Shown here: one piece after another, positions 1 through 7,405 of the stretch
Position numbering within the stretch: the stretch's first letter is position 1
How the letters are laid out: each line of letters starts with the position of its first letter
DNA from: Micavibrio sp. UBA2020
GTDB taxonomy: Bacteria > Pseudomonadota > Alphaproteobacteria > Micavibrionales > UBA2020
Reading direction: 5' to 3'
Assembly (NCBI GenBank): GCA_002334985.1
Contig: DDBY01000136.1
Location: forward strand, 1-11,929
DNA: 11,929 nt
The notes under the pieces: model-generated
Seen by the model: only the letters and a program-made list of their open reading frames with translations
Told to the model about the DNA's origin: nothing
Database searches by the model: none
Program-made: the position numbers and the translations under genes

Positions 1-2
1 CG

Positions 3-38
3 GTGCGCACGGCGGATAAACGCGGAGAAAACACATGA
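3..38 (+). CDS. C-terminal tail of an upstream gene (partial, unidentified)
   Basis: Frame 3 is open from the window edge and ends in TGA at 36-38, which overlaps the ATG of aroB at 35-37 in an ATGA arrangement. The visible tail reads VRTADKRGENT. Such an overlap is typical of translationally coupled genes. In many proteobacteria the gene before aroB is aroK (shikimate kinase), so that is the natural guess, but eleven residues are too few to identify it. Frame 2 is also open at the edge but stops at 17-19. Confidence 0.3.
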   Translation: MRTADKRGENT

Positions 39-1153
39 CAGGGGCGGATATGCAAACGGTGGCGGTCTCCCTCGGCGGCGGACGCGATTACAATATATAT
101 ATTGGCGCGGGTACGCTTGCGGCGGCAGGCGCAAGCCTGCGCGGGGTTTTGCGCGCAAAGAAAATTTGCATCGTAACGGACAGCCATATCGCCGCACTGC
201 CTTACCTGCCTGCGCTGGTAGCTGGGCTTGAAGCGGCGGGGTTTGAGGTTGTGGCGCCTGTCGTCCTGCCGGCGGGCGAGGGCAGCAAGAATTTCACACA
301 GCTCGAGCATATTCTCTCAAGCGCGCTTGCTGCGGGTGTTGACCGCAAATCCGCATTTGTAGCACTGGGCGGCGGTGTTGTCGGCGATATCACGGGCTTT
401 GCCGCGGCTGTTTTGATGCGCGGGATTGATTTTGTGCAAATCCCGACCACGCTTCTGGCGCAGGTTGATAGCTCTGTCGGCGGCAAGACGGGCATTAACC
501 TGCCGCTTGGCAAAAACCTTGTCGGCGCGTTTTGCCAGCCGCGCGCGGTGTTTATTGATACGGACGTGCTGGGCACACTGCCGCCGCGCGAAATGCGCGC
601 GGGTTATGCGGAGGTTTTGAAATACGCGCTGATTAACCAGCCGGATTTTTTTGAATGGCTGGAGCAAAACGGCGCCGCGCTGCTGTCGGGCGATGCGGCG
701 GTTCAGCGCGAGGCGATAGCCGTCAGCTGCCGCACCAAGGCCGACATCGTGGCCGAAGATGAACGCGAGGAAAAAGACATCCGCGCGCTTTTGAATCTGG
801 GCCATACCTTCGGCCACGCGCTGGAGAAAATCGGCGGATATGACGGCCGCTTGCTGCATGGCGAGGCGGTGGCGATTGGTTGCCTGTGGGCGGCGAAATT
901 TTCGGTGCGGCGCGGGCTTTGCGCCGAGGGCGTGCCCGTGCGCATTGAAAACCATCTGAAAGCCGCGGGCATGATGACACATCCGCCTTTCGAGGTGGAT
1001 GCGGATGATGTACTGGCCGCCATGCGCGGGGACAAAAAAAACGACGGCGGGCGCATCACACTTATCTTGATGCGCGGCATTGGCGGGGCTTTTGTGTCGC
1101 GCGATACCGACGAAGCGGACTTGCACGCATTCCTTAAACAAAAAACGGGCTGA
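35..1153 (+). CDS. aroB: 3-dehydroquinate synthase
   Basis: AroB converts DAHP to 3-dehydroquinate, the second step of the shikimate pathway, in the cytoplasm using NAD+ and a divalent metal. The 372-residue protein has the normal length and all family landmarks: GEGSK at 81-85, the glycine-rich NAD-binding LGGGVVGD at 111-118, IPTTLLAQVDSSVGGKTGIN with Lys151, E193 in YAEVLKYALI, H257 and H261 in NLGHTFGHALE, H275 in LLHGEAVAIG, and DKKN near the C-terminus. By family knowledge E193, H257 or H261, and H275 supply the metal ligands. The ATG at 35 has a GGAG at 24-27, seven bases upstream. A second in-frame ATG at 50 has AGGGG five bases upstream and would remove five residues, so the exact start is slightly uncertain. 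The overlap with an upstream stop suggests an operon. Confidence 0.97.
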   Translation: MTGADMQTVAVSLGGGRDYNIYIGAGTLAAAGASLRGVLRAKKICIVTDSHIAALPYLPALVAGLEAAGFEVVAPVVLPAGEGSKNFTQLEHILSSALAAGVDRKSAFVALGGGVVGDITGFAAAVLMRGIDFVQIPTTLLAQVDSSVGGKTGINLPLGKNLVGAFCQPRAVFIDTDVLGTLPPREMRAGYAEVLKYALINQPDFFEWLEQNGAALLSGDAAVQREAIAVSCRTKADIVAEDEREEKDIRALLNLGHTFGHALEKIGGYDGRLLHGEAVAIGCLWAAKFSVRRGLCAEGVPVRIENHLKAAGMMTHPPFEVDADDVLAAMRGDKKNDGGRITLILMRGIGGAFVSRDTDEADLHAFLKQKTG

Positions 1154-1160
1154 CAACGCA

Positions 1161-2483
1161 ATGGGTGATTTTATTACTGAATTGGTGCTTTTCTTTGTTC
1201 TGCTGGTTTTGTCCGCGTTCTTTTCAGGTTCGGAAACCGCGCTGACGGCGGCGTCGCGCGCGCGCATGCACCGCATGGAAATAGACGGCAGCCGCCGCGC
1301 GGCCATGGTGAATAAACTGCGCGAGCATAAAGAGCGTTTGATTGGCGGGCTTTTGCTCGGCAATAACCTAGTGAATATTTCCGCATCCGCGCTTGCGACG
1401 TCGGTTTTGATAAAAACGGTAGGCGAGGCGGGCGTTGCCTACGCCACTATCGGCGTGACGTTTCTGGTGCTGATTTTCGCGGAGGTGATGCCCAAGACCT
1501 ACGCGCTTTTGCATCCGGACCGCCTTGCGCTGGCCGTCGCGCCCGTGGTGTCGGCCATCGTTCTTGTTTTCTCGCCGGTCACGCGGGAAATTTCGCGTGT
1601 GGTGAATGTTGTGTTCCGCTTGTGCGGTGTCAGCCGCGAATCCCTCGATCATGCGGAGGCGCAGCAGGAAGAGCTGCGCGGTGCCATCGATCTTCTGGGC
1701 GGAGGCGAGCAGCAGGATGACGACGGCGAGGGGCAGGAAACCCGCGCGATGTTGAAATCCATCCTTGACCTTGCCGATGTGAATGTCGAAAAAGTCATGG
1801 TGCACCGTAAAAACGTGCGCATGATTAATGCCGACCAGCCCATCGACAGGATTGTGGACGAAGTGATGCACAGCTCCTTCACCCGTTTGCCGGTCTGGCG
1901 CGAAAGTCCGGACAATATCATCGGTGTGATACACTCCAAACTGATGTTGCAGGAACTGCGCCATTGCGGGGGCGATGTGTCAAAACTCGACCTGACGCGC
2001 GCGATGATGGAGCCGTGGTTTATCCCCGAATCCGCAACGCTGTTCGAACAGCTGCAGGCCTTCCGCCGCCGCCGTGAACATTTCGCCATCATGGTGGATG
2101 AATACGGCGCCCTGATGGGGGTGATTACACTTGAGGATATTCTGGAGGAAATCGTCGGCCAGATTGACGACGAACATGATATCGCCGTCACCGGTGTGCG
2201 CCCGCAGACGGATGGCAGCTTTATTGTGGACGGCAAAGTCACCTTGCGCGACCTGAGCCGTGATATGGGCTGGAACATGCCGGATGACGATTATTCAACC
2301 GTCGCGGGGCTGCTTTTGTATGAAAGCCAGCGCATCCCCAGTGTCGGCCAGTCCTTTACCTTCCACGGTTTTCGCTTTGACGTGCTTAAAAAGCAGCGCA
2401 ACCAGATTACCCTTGTCAAGATGACCCCGCTGCCCCCCGAAACGGCGGCCGAGGGCGACCGTATGCGGGAGGTTGGCGGCTGA
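1161..2483 (+). CDS. CNNM/CorB-type transporter (HlyC/CorC family, DUF21-CBS)
   Basis: This is an inner-membrane protein of the CNNM/CorB family, linked elsewhere to Mg2+ or Co2+ transport and efflux. The 440 residues show the full family order: a DUF21 membrane domain at about 1-160 with FSGSETALTAA at 21-31, LLLGNNLVNISASAL and FAEVMPKTYA at 107-115 and about four hydrophobic segments; an acidic linker at about 180-195 (QQDDDGEG); a CBS pair at about 205-335 with VMVHRKNVRMI and IMVDEYGALMGVITLEDILEEIVG; and a CorC/HlyC C-terminal domain at about 345-425. The ATG at 1161 is chosen because the hydrophobic first helix starts directly after it; the frame extends upstream only inside aroB. There is no obvious Shine-Dalgarno, and the start lies seven bases after the aroB stop, so coupling to aroB is likely. 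The substrate cannot be read from the sequence. Confidence 0.93.
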   Translation: MGDFITELVLFFVLLVLSAFFSGSETALTAASRARMHRMEIDGSRRAAMVNKLREHKERLIGGLLLGNNLVNISASALATSVLIKTVGEAGVAYATIGVTFLVLIFAEVMPKTYALLHPDRLALAVAPVVSAIVLVFSPVTREISRVVNVVFRLCGVSRESLDHAEAQQEELRGAIDLLGGGEQQDDDGEGQETRAMLKSILDLADVNVEKVMVHRKNVRMINADQPIDRIVDEVMHSSFTRLPVWRESPDNIIGVIHSKLMLQELRHCGGDVSKLDLTRAMMEPWFIPESATLFEQLQAFRRRREHFAIMVDEYGALMGVITLEDILEEIVGQIDDEHDIAVTGVRPQTDGSFIVDGKVTLRDLSRDMGWNMPDDDYSTVAGLLLYESQRIPSVGQSFTFHGFRFDVLKKQRNQITLVKMTPLPPETAAEGDRMREVGG

Positions 2484-2546
2484 GTTGTTATAGTGTAGTA
2501 TGCTTGCGCGACGAAACGCCACGGTACCGGGGATACAGGGGATATA

Positions 2547-4460
2547 ATGGCAGGCATAGCGGGTTATTTCGGTCAGGCACAGACGCCGGAAACCCTTCAG
2601 GGAATGGTGCGCAAGCTGCTTCACCGTGGCCGCGGGGGCGAGGCGTTCTACCATGCGAATCCCGTGTTCATGGGGGTGCGCACAACGGCTGCCGAAGGGG
2701 CGGCACAGCCCGCCTATAGCCGCGACGACAGCATCGCTGTTTTGTTTTCCGGCGAAATTTCCAATTATGCCGCGCTGCGCGCAGACCTTGAACGCAAGGG
2801 TATCCATTGCCGCAACGACAGCACGGCCGAGCTTGTGCTGCATTTGTACGAGGCTTATGGCCTGAACCTGGCCACGCATTTGCGCGGGCGGTTCGTTTTT
2901 GCCGTGCATGATACGCTTAAAGATTTCGTGGTCATTACCCGCGACCGCATGGGACAAGAGCCGCTTTACTATACGACCACCCAATCGGGCGATTTCGTGT
3001 TCGCGTCCGAACTGAAGGCGTTGCTGGAACATCCGGGCGTGCGTCCCGTGCCCGAATTGCGTGCCATAGATGCCTTTTTGTCTTTCGGCTATAGCCCGGG
3101 CCCCGGCACGTTTCTGAAGGGCGTGCATAAACTGCCCGCCGGCCACCGCCTGATATGGAACCCCGGCCTGCATGTGATGGTCGAGCCTTACTGGCAGTGG
3201 GAAACCTATATGCGCCCGGATGCGGCGCTGAAAACCGATGCGGATTTTCAGGCGCGTTTCGATACGCTGCTCGAAGATGCCATCGCGCAGTCTGCCGCCG
3301 GGCTGCACAAACCGGCCATCGCGCTTTCCGGCGCGGCCGAGGAAACGGCTATCGCCGCGTTTTTGATGAAAGACGCGCCGCCGCACGGGCTGGATACTTT
3401 TACCGTCGGCTATGACGGTGACGAAGAAGCGCTTTTGCCGTCGCGGGAAATCGCACGGCGTCTGGGCACGCGTCACAACGAAATCATCTGCACACCGCCG
3501 GACATGGAGAAGTTGCCCGAAATCGTCTGGGCGCTTGACGAACCGCTGGGCGACCCGTCGGTCGTTTCGTCCTATATGCTGTCGCAGCAAGCGGGGCAGG
3601 GCACGGACGGCATCATCCGCGGCGTCGGTGCCGATGACATGATGTGCGGACTTTTGCAGCAGGAAGCGTTCTTGCGCATGAGCCGCATGCCGCCGCTATT
3701 CTCCGCATTCTATCGCGCGGGTGTAAATCTGCTGCCCCAATCGTGGATGGACAGCCAGTTCGACTGCAATGGCCGCATCGGTGATAAATGCCGCCAGCGT
3801 ATTTTGATGGTGCTGTCCGAATTGGGCAATAGACGCAGCAGCCTGATGCGCCGTTATGCCATGATGACGGCAGTTTTTACGGCGCGTGACAAAGCTGCGC
3901 TCTATACCGGCACGATGTCGCCTGTGATGGAAAGTTTCATGGACAGCGGCCGCGAAAATGCCTTGGCATGGCCGACGCCGATATCATCGCTGCTGGCACT
4001 TCAAAAAGATTATGTGCTGCAAGACAGTACGCTGCTGCGCGCGGATAAAATCGCCGGACTGACATCGACCACGCTGCGCCTGCCGTATATGGACAACGCG
4101 CTGGTCGAATTCATCCTCTCCGCGCCCGACCACCTGAAATATCAGGGCGGCAAGGGCAAGGTGATGATACGCAATTATGTGGAGAAGGTGGCGCCGGGCT
4201 TACCCGAAATTTCGCGCCGTCATGCAAACCTGCCGATGCAGCGTTTCCTTTCAGCCCGCCTGATGCGCGATTTGATGGAAACCTGCCTGTCTGAAAAAGC
4301 TGTGCTTGCGCGCGGGCTTTTCAATCCGGATGTTGTGCGCCACATTGTCGGCCGCGTGCGTGACGGGGATATGATTGAAATGCGCCAGGGCTTCGCGCTT
4401 TTGATGCTGGAGCTGTGGTTCCGCGTCTATATCGACGGCGACAAAAGCTGGCCGCGCTAA
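2547..4460 (+). CDS. asparagine synthetase-like protein with both active sites degenerate
   Basis: The 637-residue protein has the two-domain architecture of AsnB: an N-terminal class II glutamine amidotransferase domain (about 2-200) and a C-terminal ATP-PPase synthetase domain (about 230-600). Fold markers survive: GIAGYFG, HRG at 26-28, SGEISNY at 68-74, LRGRFVFAVHD, DRMGQEPLYY, ELKALLEHPG, TFTVGYDG, DEPLGDPSVVSSY and LRLPYMDN. The catalytic markers do not. The nucleophile Cys2 of the MCGI start is Ala2. The PP-loop SGGxDS is SGAAEE at 261-266. The GDGGDE motif is GVGADD at 359-364. Real AsnB needs these for glutamine hydrolysis and for ATP and aspartate activation, so a standard asparagine synthetase reaction is unlikely. 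The frame is intact, which argues for a kept non-catalytic or changed role rather than decay. AGGGG at 2537-2541 lies five bases before the ATG. The gene follows the CNNM gene by 63 bp on the same strand. Confidence 0.88.
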   Translation: MAGIAGYFGQAQTPETLQGMVRKLLHRGRGGEAFYHANPVFMGVRTTAAEGAAQPAYSRDDSIAVLFSGEISNYAALRADLERKGIHCRNDSTAELVLHLYEAYGLNLATHLRGRFVFAVHDTLKDFVVITRDRMGQEPLYYTTTQSGDFVFASELKALLEHPGVRPVPELRAIDAFLSFGYSPGPGTFLKGVHKLPAGHRLIWNPGLHVMVEPYWQWETYMRPDAALKTDADFQARFDTLLEDAIAQSAAGLHKPAIALSGAAEETAIAAFLMKDAPPHGLDTFTVGYDGDEEALLPSREIARRLGTRHNEIICTPPDMEKLPEIVWALDEPLGDPSVVSSYMLSQQAGQGTDGIIRGVGADDMMCGLLQQEAFLRMSRMPPLFSAFYRAGVNLLPQSWMDSQFDCNGRIGDKCRQRILMVLSELGNRRSSLMRRYAMMTAVFTARDKAALYTGTMSPVMESFMDSGRENALAWPTPISSLLALQKDYVLQDSTLLRADKIAGLTSTTLRLPYMDNALVEFILSAPDHLKYQGGKGKVMIRNYVEKVAPGLPEISRRHANLPMQRFLSARLMRDLMETCLSEKAVLARGLFNPDVVRHIVGRVRDGDMIEMRQGFALLMLELWFRVYIDGDKSWPR

Positions 4461-4472
4461 ATCCCCCCATGC

Positions 4473-4502
4473 ATCTGCGCGGGATTGCGGATTTATTTTT
4501 AT
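4473..4502 (+). terminator. weak intrinsic terminator between convergent genes
   Basis: ATCTGC (4473-4478) can pair with GCGGAT (4487-4492) around an eight-base loop, with one G-U pair, and TTATTTTTAT follows. It would end plus-strand transcription of the asparagine-synthetase-like gene, just before the convergent coaBC. The stem is short, so this is tentative. Confidence 0.35.
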
Positions 4503-5716
4503 AAAGCTTCCGCGATTTCCGATACAAGGCGGCGGGCGACGTCCTGTTTGCTCATGTGCGGCCAGCTATCGGCGCTGATGTCCTTGCCGCTGTTTTTAAG
4601 GACGGTCACGGTATTGTCGGCCTGACCGAATACTTTGCCGCCCGCAACATCGTTCAGCACCAGCCAGTCGCAGCCTTTGCGCGCGAGCTTCTTTTTGGCA
4701 TCCTCAATCCCCGCGTCGGTTTCGGCGGCGAAGCCGACGACAAGCGCGGGGCGATGGTTGCCTGTGGCCACCGTGCGCAGAATATCGGGGTTCTGCACAA
4801 GGGCGAGGGATATGCCGTCATCGCCGGATTTTTTGATTTTATGCGCGGCGGCTTCTGCGGGGCGATAATCCGCGACGGCTGCCGTGAAAATTGCGATGTC
4901 TGCCGGAAGTGATTTCAGCGTCGCTTCCAGCATTTGCTGGGCGGTCGTGATGCGCACGACATGGATGCCGGCAGGCGGCGGCTCCTGCACGGGGCCGGAG
5001 ATAAGGGTGACATCCGCACCCGCGCCGGCCAGTGCGGCGGCAATCGCATGACCTTGGCGGCCGGATGAAATATTGCCGATGAAACGCACAGGGTCGATGC
5101 TTTCGTGCGTGGGGCCGCTGGTGACAATTGCGCGGCGGCCGCGCAGCGGGCCGTTCACGGCAAAAAAGTCTGATACCGCAGCGACAATCTCCGGCACATC
5201 GGGCAGGCGGCCGGTGCCATGTTCGCCGCAGGCCATATCGCCGACGGCGGGCTCGACAAAGCGGATACCGCGGCGTTTCAGCGTTGCGATGTTTTCTTGC
5301 GTCGCTGCGTTTGCCCACATGGCAGGGTTCATGGCGGGGCACATCATCACGGGTTTATCGGTGGCCAGCAAAACGGTGGAGGCCAAATCATCCGCCAGCC
5401 CCTGCGCCGCGCGCGCCATGATATTCGCGCTGGCGGGCGTGACCAGTACAAGGTCGCAATCGCGCGCAAGGCGGATATGCCCCATTTCCTGTTCGTCGGT
5501 CAGGGAGAAGAGGTTGGTATAAACTTTGTTTTCCGACAGCGCGCCCACAGACAGCGGCGTGATGAACTGCGCCCCGCCCGATGTCAGGATGCAGCGCACG
5601 TCCGCCCCGCGTTCCCGCAGGCGGCGGATAAGGTCGAGGCTTTTATATGCGGCAATCCCGCCCGAAATAATCAGCAGGATACGGCGGTGAACCAGATTTT
5701 GCGCGATAACTGTCAT
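4499..5716 (-). CDS. coaBC: bifunctional phosphopantothenoylcysteine decarboxylase/phosphopantothenate-cysteine ligase
   Basis: CoaBC joins 4'-phosphopantothenate to cysteine (CoaB, CTP-dependent) and decarboxylates the product to 4'-phosphopantetheine (CoaC, FMN-dependent), two steps of coenzyme A synthesis in the cytoplasm. The 405 residues match the usual fused length. CoaC domain, about 10-185: SGGIAAYK at 18-25, catalytic H80 in MGHIRLA, PASANIMA at 94-101, PAMN at 127-130, and the ACGEHGTGRL flap with C163. CoaB domain, about 193-402: VTSGPTHESIDPVRFIGN at 198-215 followed by ISSGRQG, AAVADYRP at 279-286, KIKK at 293-296, and LVLND. All residues I know to be essential appear present. 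The ATG at 5714-5716 has no close Shine-Dalgarno, but a TATAAT lies seven bases upstream, so the message may be leaderless. It converges on the preceding plus-strand gene and diverges from the lipoprotein gene. Confidence 0.97.
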   Translation of the reverse strand: MTVIAQNLVHRRILLIISGGIAAYKSLDLIRRLRERGADVRCILTSGGAQFITPLSVGALSENKVYTNLFSLTDEQEMGHIRLARDCDLVLVTPASANIMARAAQGLADDLASTVLLATDKPVMMCPAMNPAMWANAATQENIATLKRRGIRFVEPAVGDMACGEHGTGRLPDVPEIVAAVSDFFAVNGPLRGRRAIVTSGPTHESIDPVRFIGNISSGRQGHAIAAALAGAGADVTLISGPVQEPPPAGIHVVRITTAQQMLEATLKSLPADIAIFTAAVADYRPAEAAAHKIKKSGDDGISLALVQNPDILRTVATGNHRPALVVGFAAETDAGIEDAKKKLARKGCDWLVLNDVAGGKVFGQADNTVTVLKNSGKDISADSWPHMSKQDVARRLVSEIAEAL

Positions 5717-5754
5717 GTCATGATTATATGTGGTTTCCTGTTGCCCTGCGACAA
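5717..5754 (-). promoter_or_regulatory. candidate coaBC promoter, possibly leaderless
   Basis: On the minus strand a perfect TATAAT -10 lies at 5728-5723, and the A of the coaBC ATG is the seventh base after it, where transcription would normally begin. The best -35, TTGTCG at 5754-5749, is 20 bases upstream, which is long. The nearest purine-rich ribosome-binding-like stretch (AGGAAA) is about 19 bases from the ATG, too far to act. Confidence 0.35.
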
Positions 5755-5784
5755 GTGGCGTGCAGGCATGGCATTTTTTTTAGA

Positions 5785-5814
5785 TTGACATAAATTAAAA
5801 AGCGGTGCTATGAT
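5785..5814 (+). promoter_or_regulatory. sigma-70-type promoter of the lipoprotein gene, with a dyad around the -10
   Basis: A perfect TTGACA (5785-5790) is followed after 18 bases by TATGAT (5809-5814). This predicts a start near 5821 and a leader of roughly 23 bases. The arms GCGGT (5802-5806) and ACCGC (5815-5819) form an inverted repeat bracketing the -10 box, which could be a repressor site or chance. Confidence 0.7.
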
Positions 5815-5843
5815 ACCGCATATTCAGACAGCAGGAGGATTTG

Positions 5844-6140
5844 ATGAGAAAAGCTTTTTTGACCGCGCTTTTGCCCTTTGCGCTTATGACCGCAGGCTGC
5901 GACGGCATGGCCGAAGCGCCCAAAACCCCCGAACAAAAAAAGGCCGAAGCGATTGAGCAAATCAACCGCGAATTCGGCCTGCAGGTGCGCGATGTGACGC
6001 TGCCCAAGGCTTTCTATGACCTGCCCGCAGGGCAATACGAGGTCACCATCAAAGGCAAGGACGGGCAGGATAAAGACTGCATCGCCAACGTCATCCAGAC
6101 CACCCATGGCCGCACCAACGTTATTTTGAACTGCCCCTGA
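5844..6140 (+). CDS. small predicted lipoprotein, function unknown
   Basis: The gene encodes 98 residues. The first 19 look like a lipoprotein signal: basic MRK, a hydrophobic stretch FLTALLPFALM, and a lipobox TAGC with the lipidation cysteine at 19. The Thr at -3 is less usual than Leu. After cleavage the mature protein would sit on the inner or outer membrane facing the periplasm. It has a charged helix at about 27-45 (KTPEQKKAEAIEQINREFG), then a beta-rich part with two further cysteines at about 75 and 97 (KDCIAN and the terminal NCP). These could form a disulfide in the periplasm. AGGAGG at 5833-5838 lies five bases before the ATG, and a strong promoter lies upstream. I do not recognise a family. 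It diverges from coaBC, with no functional link visible. Confidence 0.82.
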   Translation: MRKAFLTALLPFALMTAGCDGMAEAPKTPEQKKAEAIEQINREFGLQVRDVTLPKAFYDLPAGQYEVTIKGKDGQDKDCIANVIQTTHGRTNVILNCP

Positions 6141-6276
6141 TTTTTTGTGCGCCGCACACATGCTTTATGCCCGCGTTTCGTAGCGCGAGGGTTGCCTGCG
6201 CGCGGGTATGCGGTTATGCTGCCCGCTCTCATATCGACAGGCATCTCTTAACCGAAGCGAAAGGCAGCAGGCGGTG

Positions 6277-7272
6277 ATGAAAAGGCATGGCATTGTGGTG
6301 CGTCCCGAAGGCGATTTGGGCGCGACGTTCAACCCGGGTGCGGCAAAACATGCCGACGGGCATTTTGTGATGCTGGTGCGCTCCGTGCCCAAGGGCTATC
6401 AGAAAATCGGCAACGTCAATCAATTCGACGATAACTACACATCGCACTTGAGCCTGTGGGAAGGCGCCGCGCCGGATAAGGATTTCAAGCTTGTCGATGC
6501 GGCGGCGCTCAAACCCGACCAGCCCTTCGACAAATTCGGTCTGGAAGACCCGCGCATCACTAAAATCGGCGATACCTATTACATCCTTTACACATCGATT
6601 GCCAAAGGCCTGTCGCAGCCTGACGCTGACGAAGGCATCCGTATCGCCCTTGCCAGCACCAAAGATTTCCGCACGTTTGAAAAACACGGGGTCATCGGCC
6701 CCGACCGCCGCTGCAAGGCGGGCGTTTTGTTTGAAAGCGGCGGCAAGGTGCATTTCATGTGGAAAGACGAAGCGGGGGTGGAGCGCACCATGATGTCCCC
6801 CGCGCCGGAAGATTTCACCAACCCCGCCGCATGGCAAAAAATGTGGGCAAGCTACGACATTGAAAAAGACCAGCTGCTCGGCCCGCAGAATAACGGCTAT
6901 GAAGCGCACGGTATCGAACCGGGCGCGCCGCCCGTGGAGCTGCCCGAAGGTTTGCTGCTGGTCTATTCCAGCATTTCGGACGATTTCAAATGGACGATTA
7001 GCCTGATGCTGCTCGACAAAAACGACCCGAAGAAAATTTTGGCCAAGAGCGAGGCGCCGTCGCTGCGCCCCGAAGCCGATTACGAAATTTCGGGCGATGT
7101 GAACAATGTGGTGTTTCCCTGCGGCGCGGTGGTCGATAACGGGCGGCTTTACGTTTATTATGGCGGCGCCGATACGATTTGCGCGGTAGGCAGCGAGGAT
7201 TTGAACACCATCCGCACGGCGCTGAAGCCTTTCCGGAATAACCCGCTGCCCCCAAAGCCGGCGCAGCCTTAA
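6277..7272 (+). CDS. GH130-like glycoside hydrolase/phosphorylase family protein
   Basis: The 331-residue protein resembles the five-bladed beta-propeller GH130 family, which cleaves beta-mannosides by phosphorolysis or hydrolysis. Supporting segments in order: FNPGA at 18-22; FGLEDPRITKIGDTYYILYT at 87-106, where the Asp of EDPR (D91) is the family's usual catalytic acid; KAGVLFESGGK at 147-157; LMLLDKNDPKKIL at 243-254; and YEISGDVNNVVFPCGAV with LYVYYGGAD toward the end. The Arg usually seen after the GK motif is not there (GKVHFMWKD), and the usual YHG motif reads YSS. A phosphorylase of the standard type is therefore doubtful, and a hydrolase or changed specificity is more likely. There is no signal peptide, so it is probably cytoplasmic. 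The start is uncertain: ATG 6277 keeps the conserved part, while ATG 6208 adds 23 unconvincing residues. Neither has a good Shine-Dalgarno. Confidence 0.8.
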   Translation: MKRHGIVVRPEGDLGATFNPGAAKHADGHFVMLVRSVPKGYQKIGNVNQFDDNYTSHLSLWEGAAPDKDFKLVDAAALKPDQPFDKFGLEDPRITKIGDTYYILYTSIAKGLSQPDADEGIRIALASTKDFRTFEKHGVIGPDRRCKAGVLFESGGKVHFMWKDEAGVERTMMSPAPEDFTNPAAWQKMWASYDIEKDQLLGPQNNGYEAHGIEPGAPPVELPEGLLLVYSSISDDFKWTISLMLLDKNDPKKILAKSEAPSLRPEADYEISGDVNNVVFPCGAVVDNGRLYVYYGGADTICAVGSEDLNTIRTALKPFRNNPLPPKPAQP

Positions 7273-7316
7273 CATCTGTTTGTTTAGTAACACTTTTTTT
7301 GCACGGCGGCGCGGCG

Positions 7317-7356
7317 TTGACTTTTCATGCCTGCGGCATAGATGATTATTATCATC
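7317..7356 (+). promoter_or_regulatory. promoter with overlapping palindromic operator, upstream of the cysteine-rich gene
   Basis: A -35 TTGACT (7317-7322) pairs with a -10-like GATGAT (7341-7346) at 18-base spacing, or TAGATG (7339-7344) at 16. A perfect dyad GATGAT-TATT-ATCATC (7341-7356) covers the -10 and the expected start. Its AT-rich GAT/ATC pattern resembles Fur boxes (consensus GATAATGATAATCATTATC). A second perfect dyad, ATGCC-TGC-GGCAT (7327-7339), fills the spacer. This layout suits repression by a dimeric regulator, perhaps metal-responsive. The regulator itself is inferred, not seen. Confidence 0.5.
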
Positions 7357-7405
7357 AAATACCGCGATGATTTTACGCATGAACACTTCAACGAAGGAGG
7401 AACTC

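Noticed and set aside
1080..1160. Upstream TTG start for the CNNM gene inside aroB
   Set aside because: It would add 27 non-conserved residues overlapping aroB; ATG 1161 leads directly into the first membrane helix.
317..1363. Long minus-strand open frame across aroB
   Set aside because: It lies opposite a secure gene; its translation is Arg/Ala/His-rich with no family motif, as expected for an antisense shadow in GC-rich DNA.
2530..2545. Direct repeat GGGGATA-CA-GGGGATA before the asparagine-synthetase-like gene
   Set aside because: Only two short copies; the second supplies the ribosome site, so chance is enough to explain it.
2295..3590. 431-codon minus-strand open frame across the asparagine-synthetase-like gene
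   Set aside because: Composition is shadow-like (many Arg, Gln and His) with no recognisable domain, and the plus-strand gene explains the region.
6146..6159. Hairpin TGTGC-GCC-GCACA after the lipoprotein gene as a terminator
   Set aside because: The T run precedes the stem instead of following it, and no A run follows to serve the other strand.
6208..6276. Upstream extension of the GH130-like gene to ATG 6208
   Set aside because: The extra 23 residues (MRLCCPLSYRQASLN...) do not look like a signal peptide or a conserved domain start, and there is no ribosome site.
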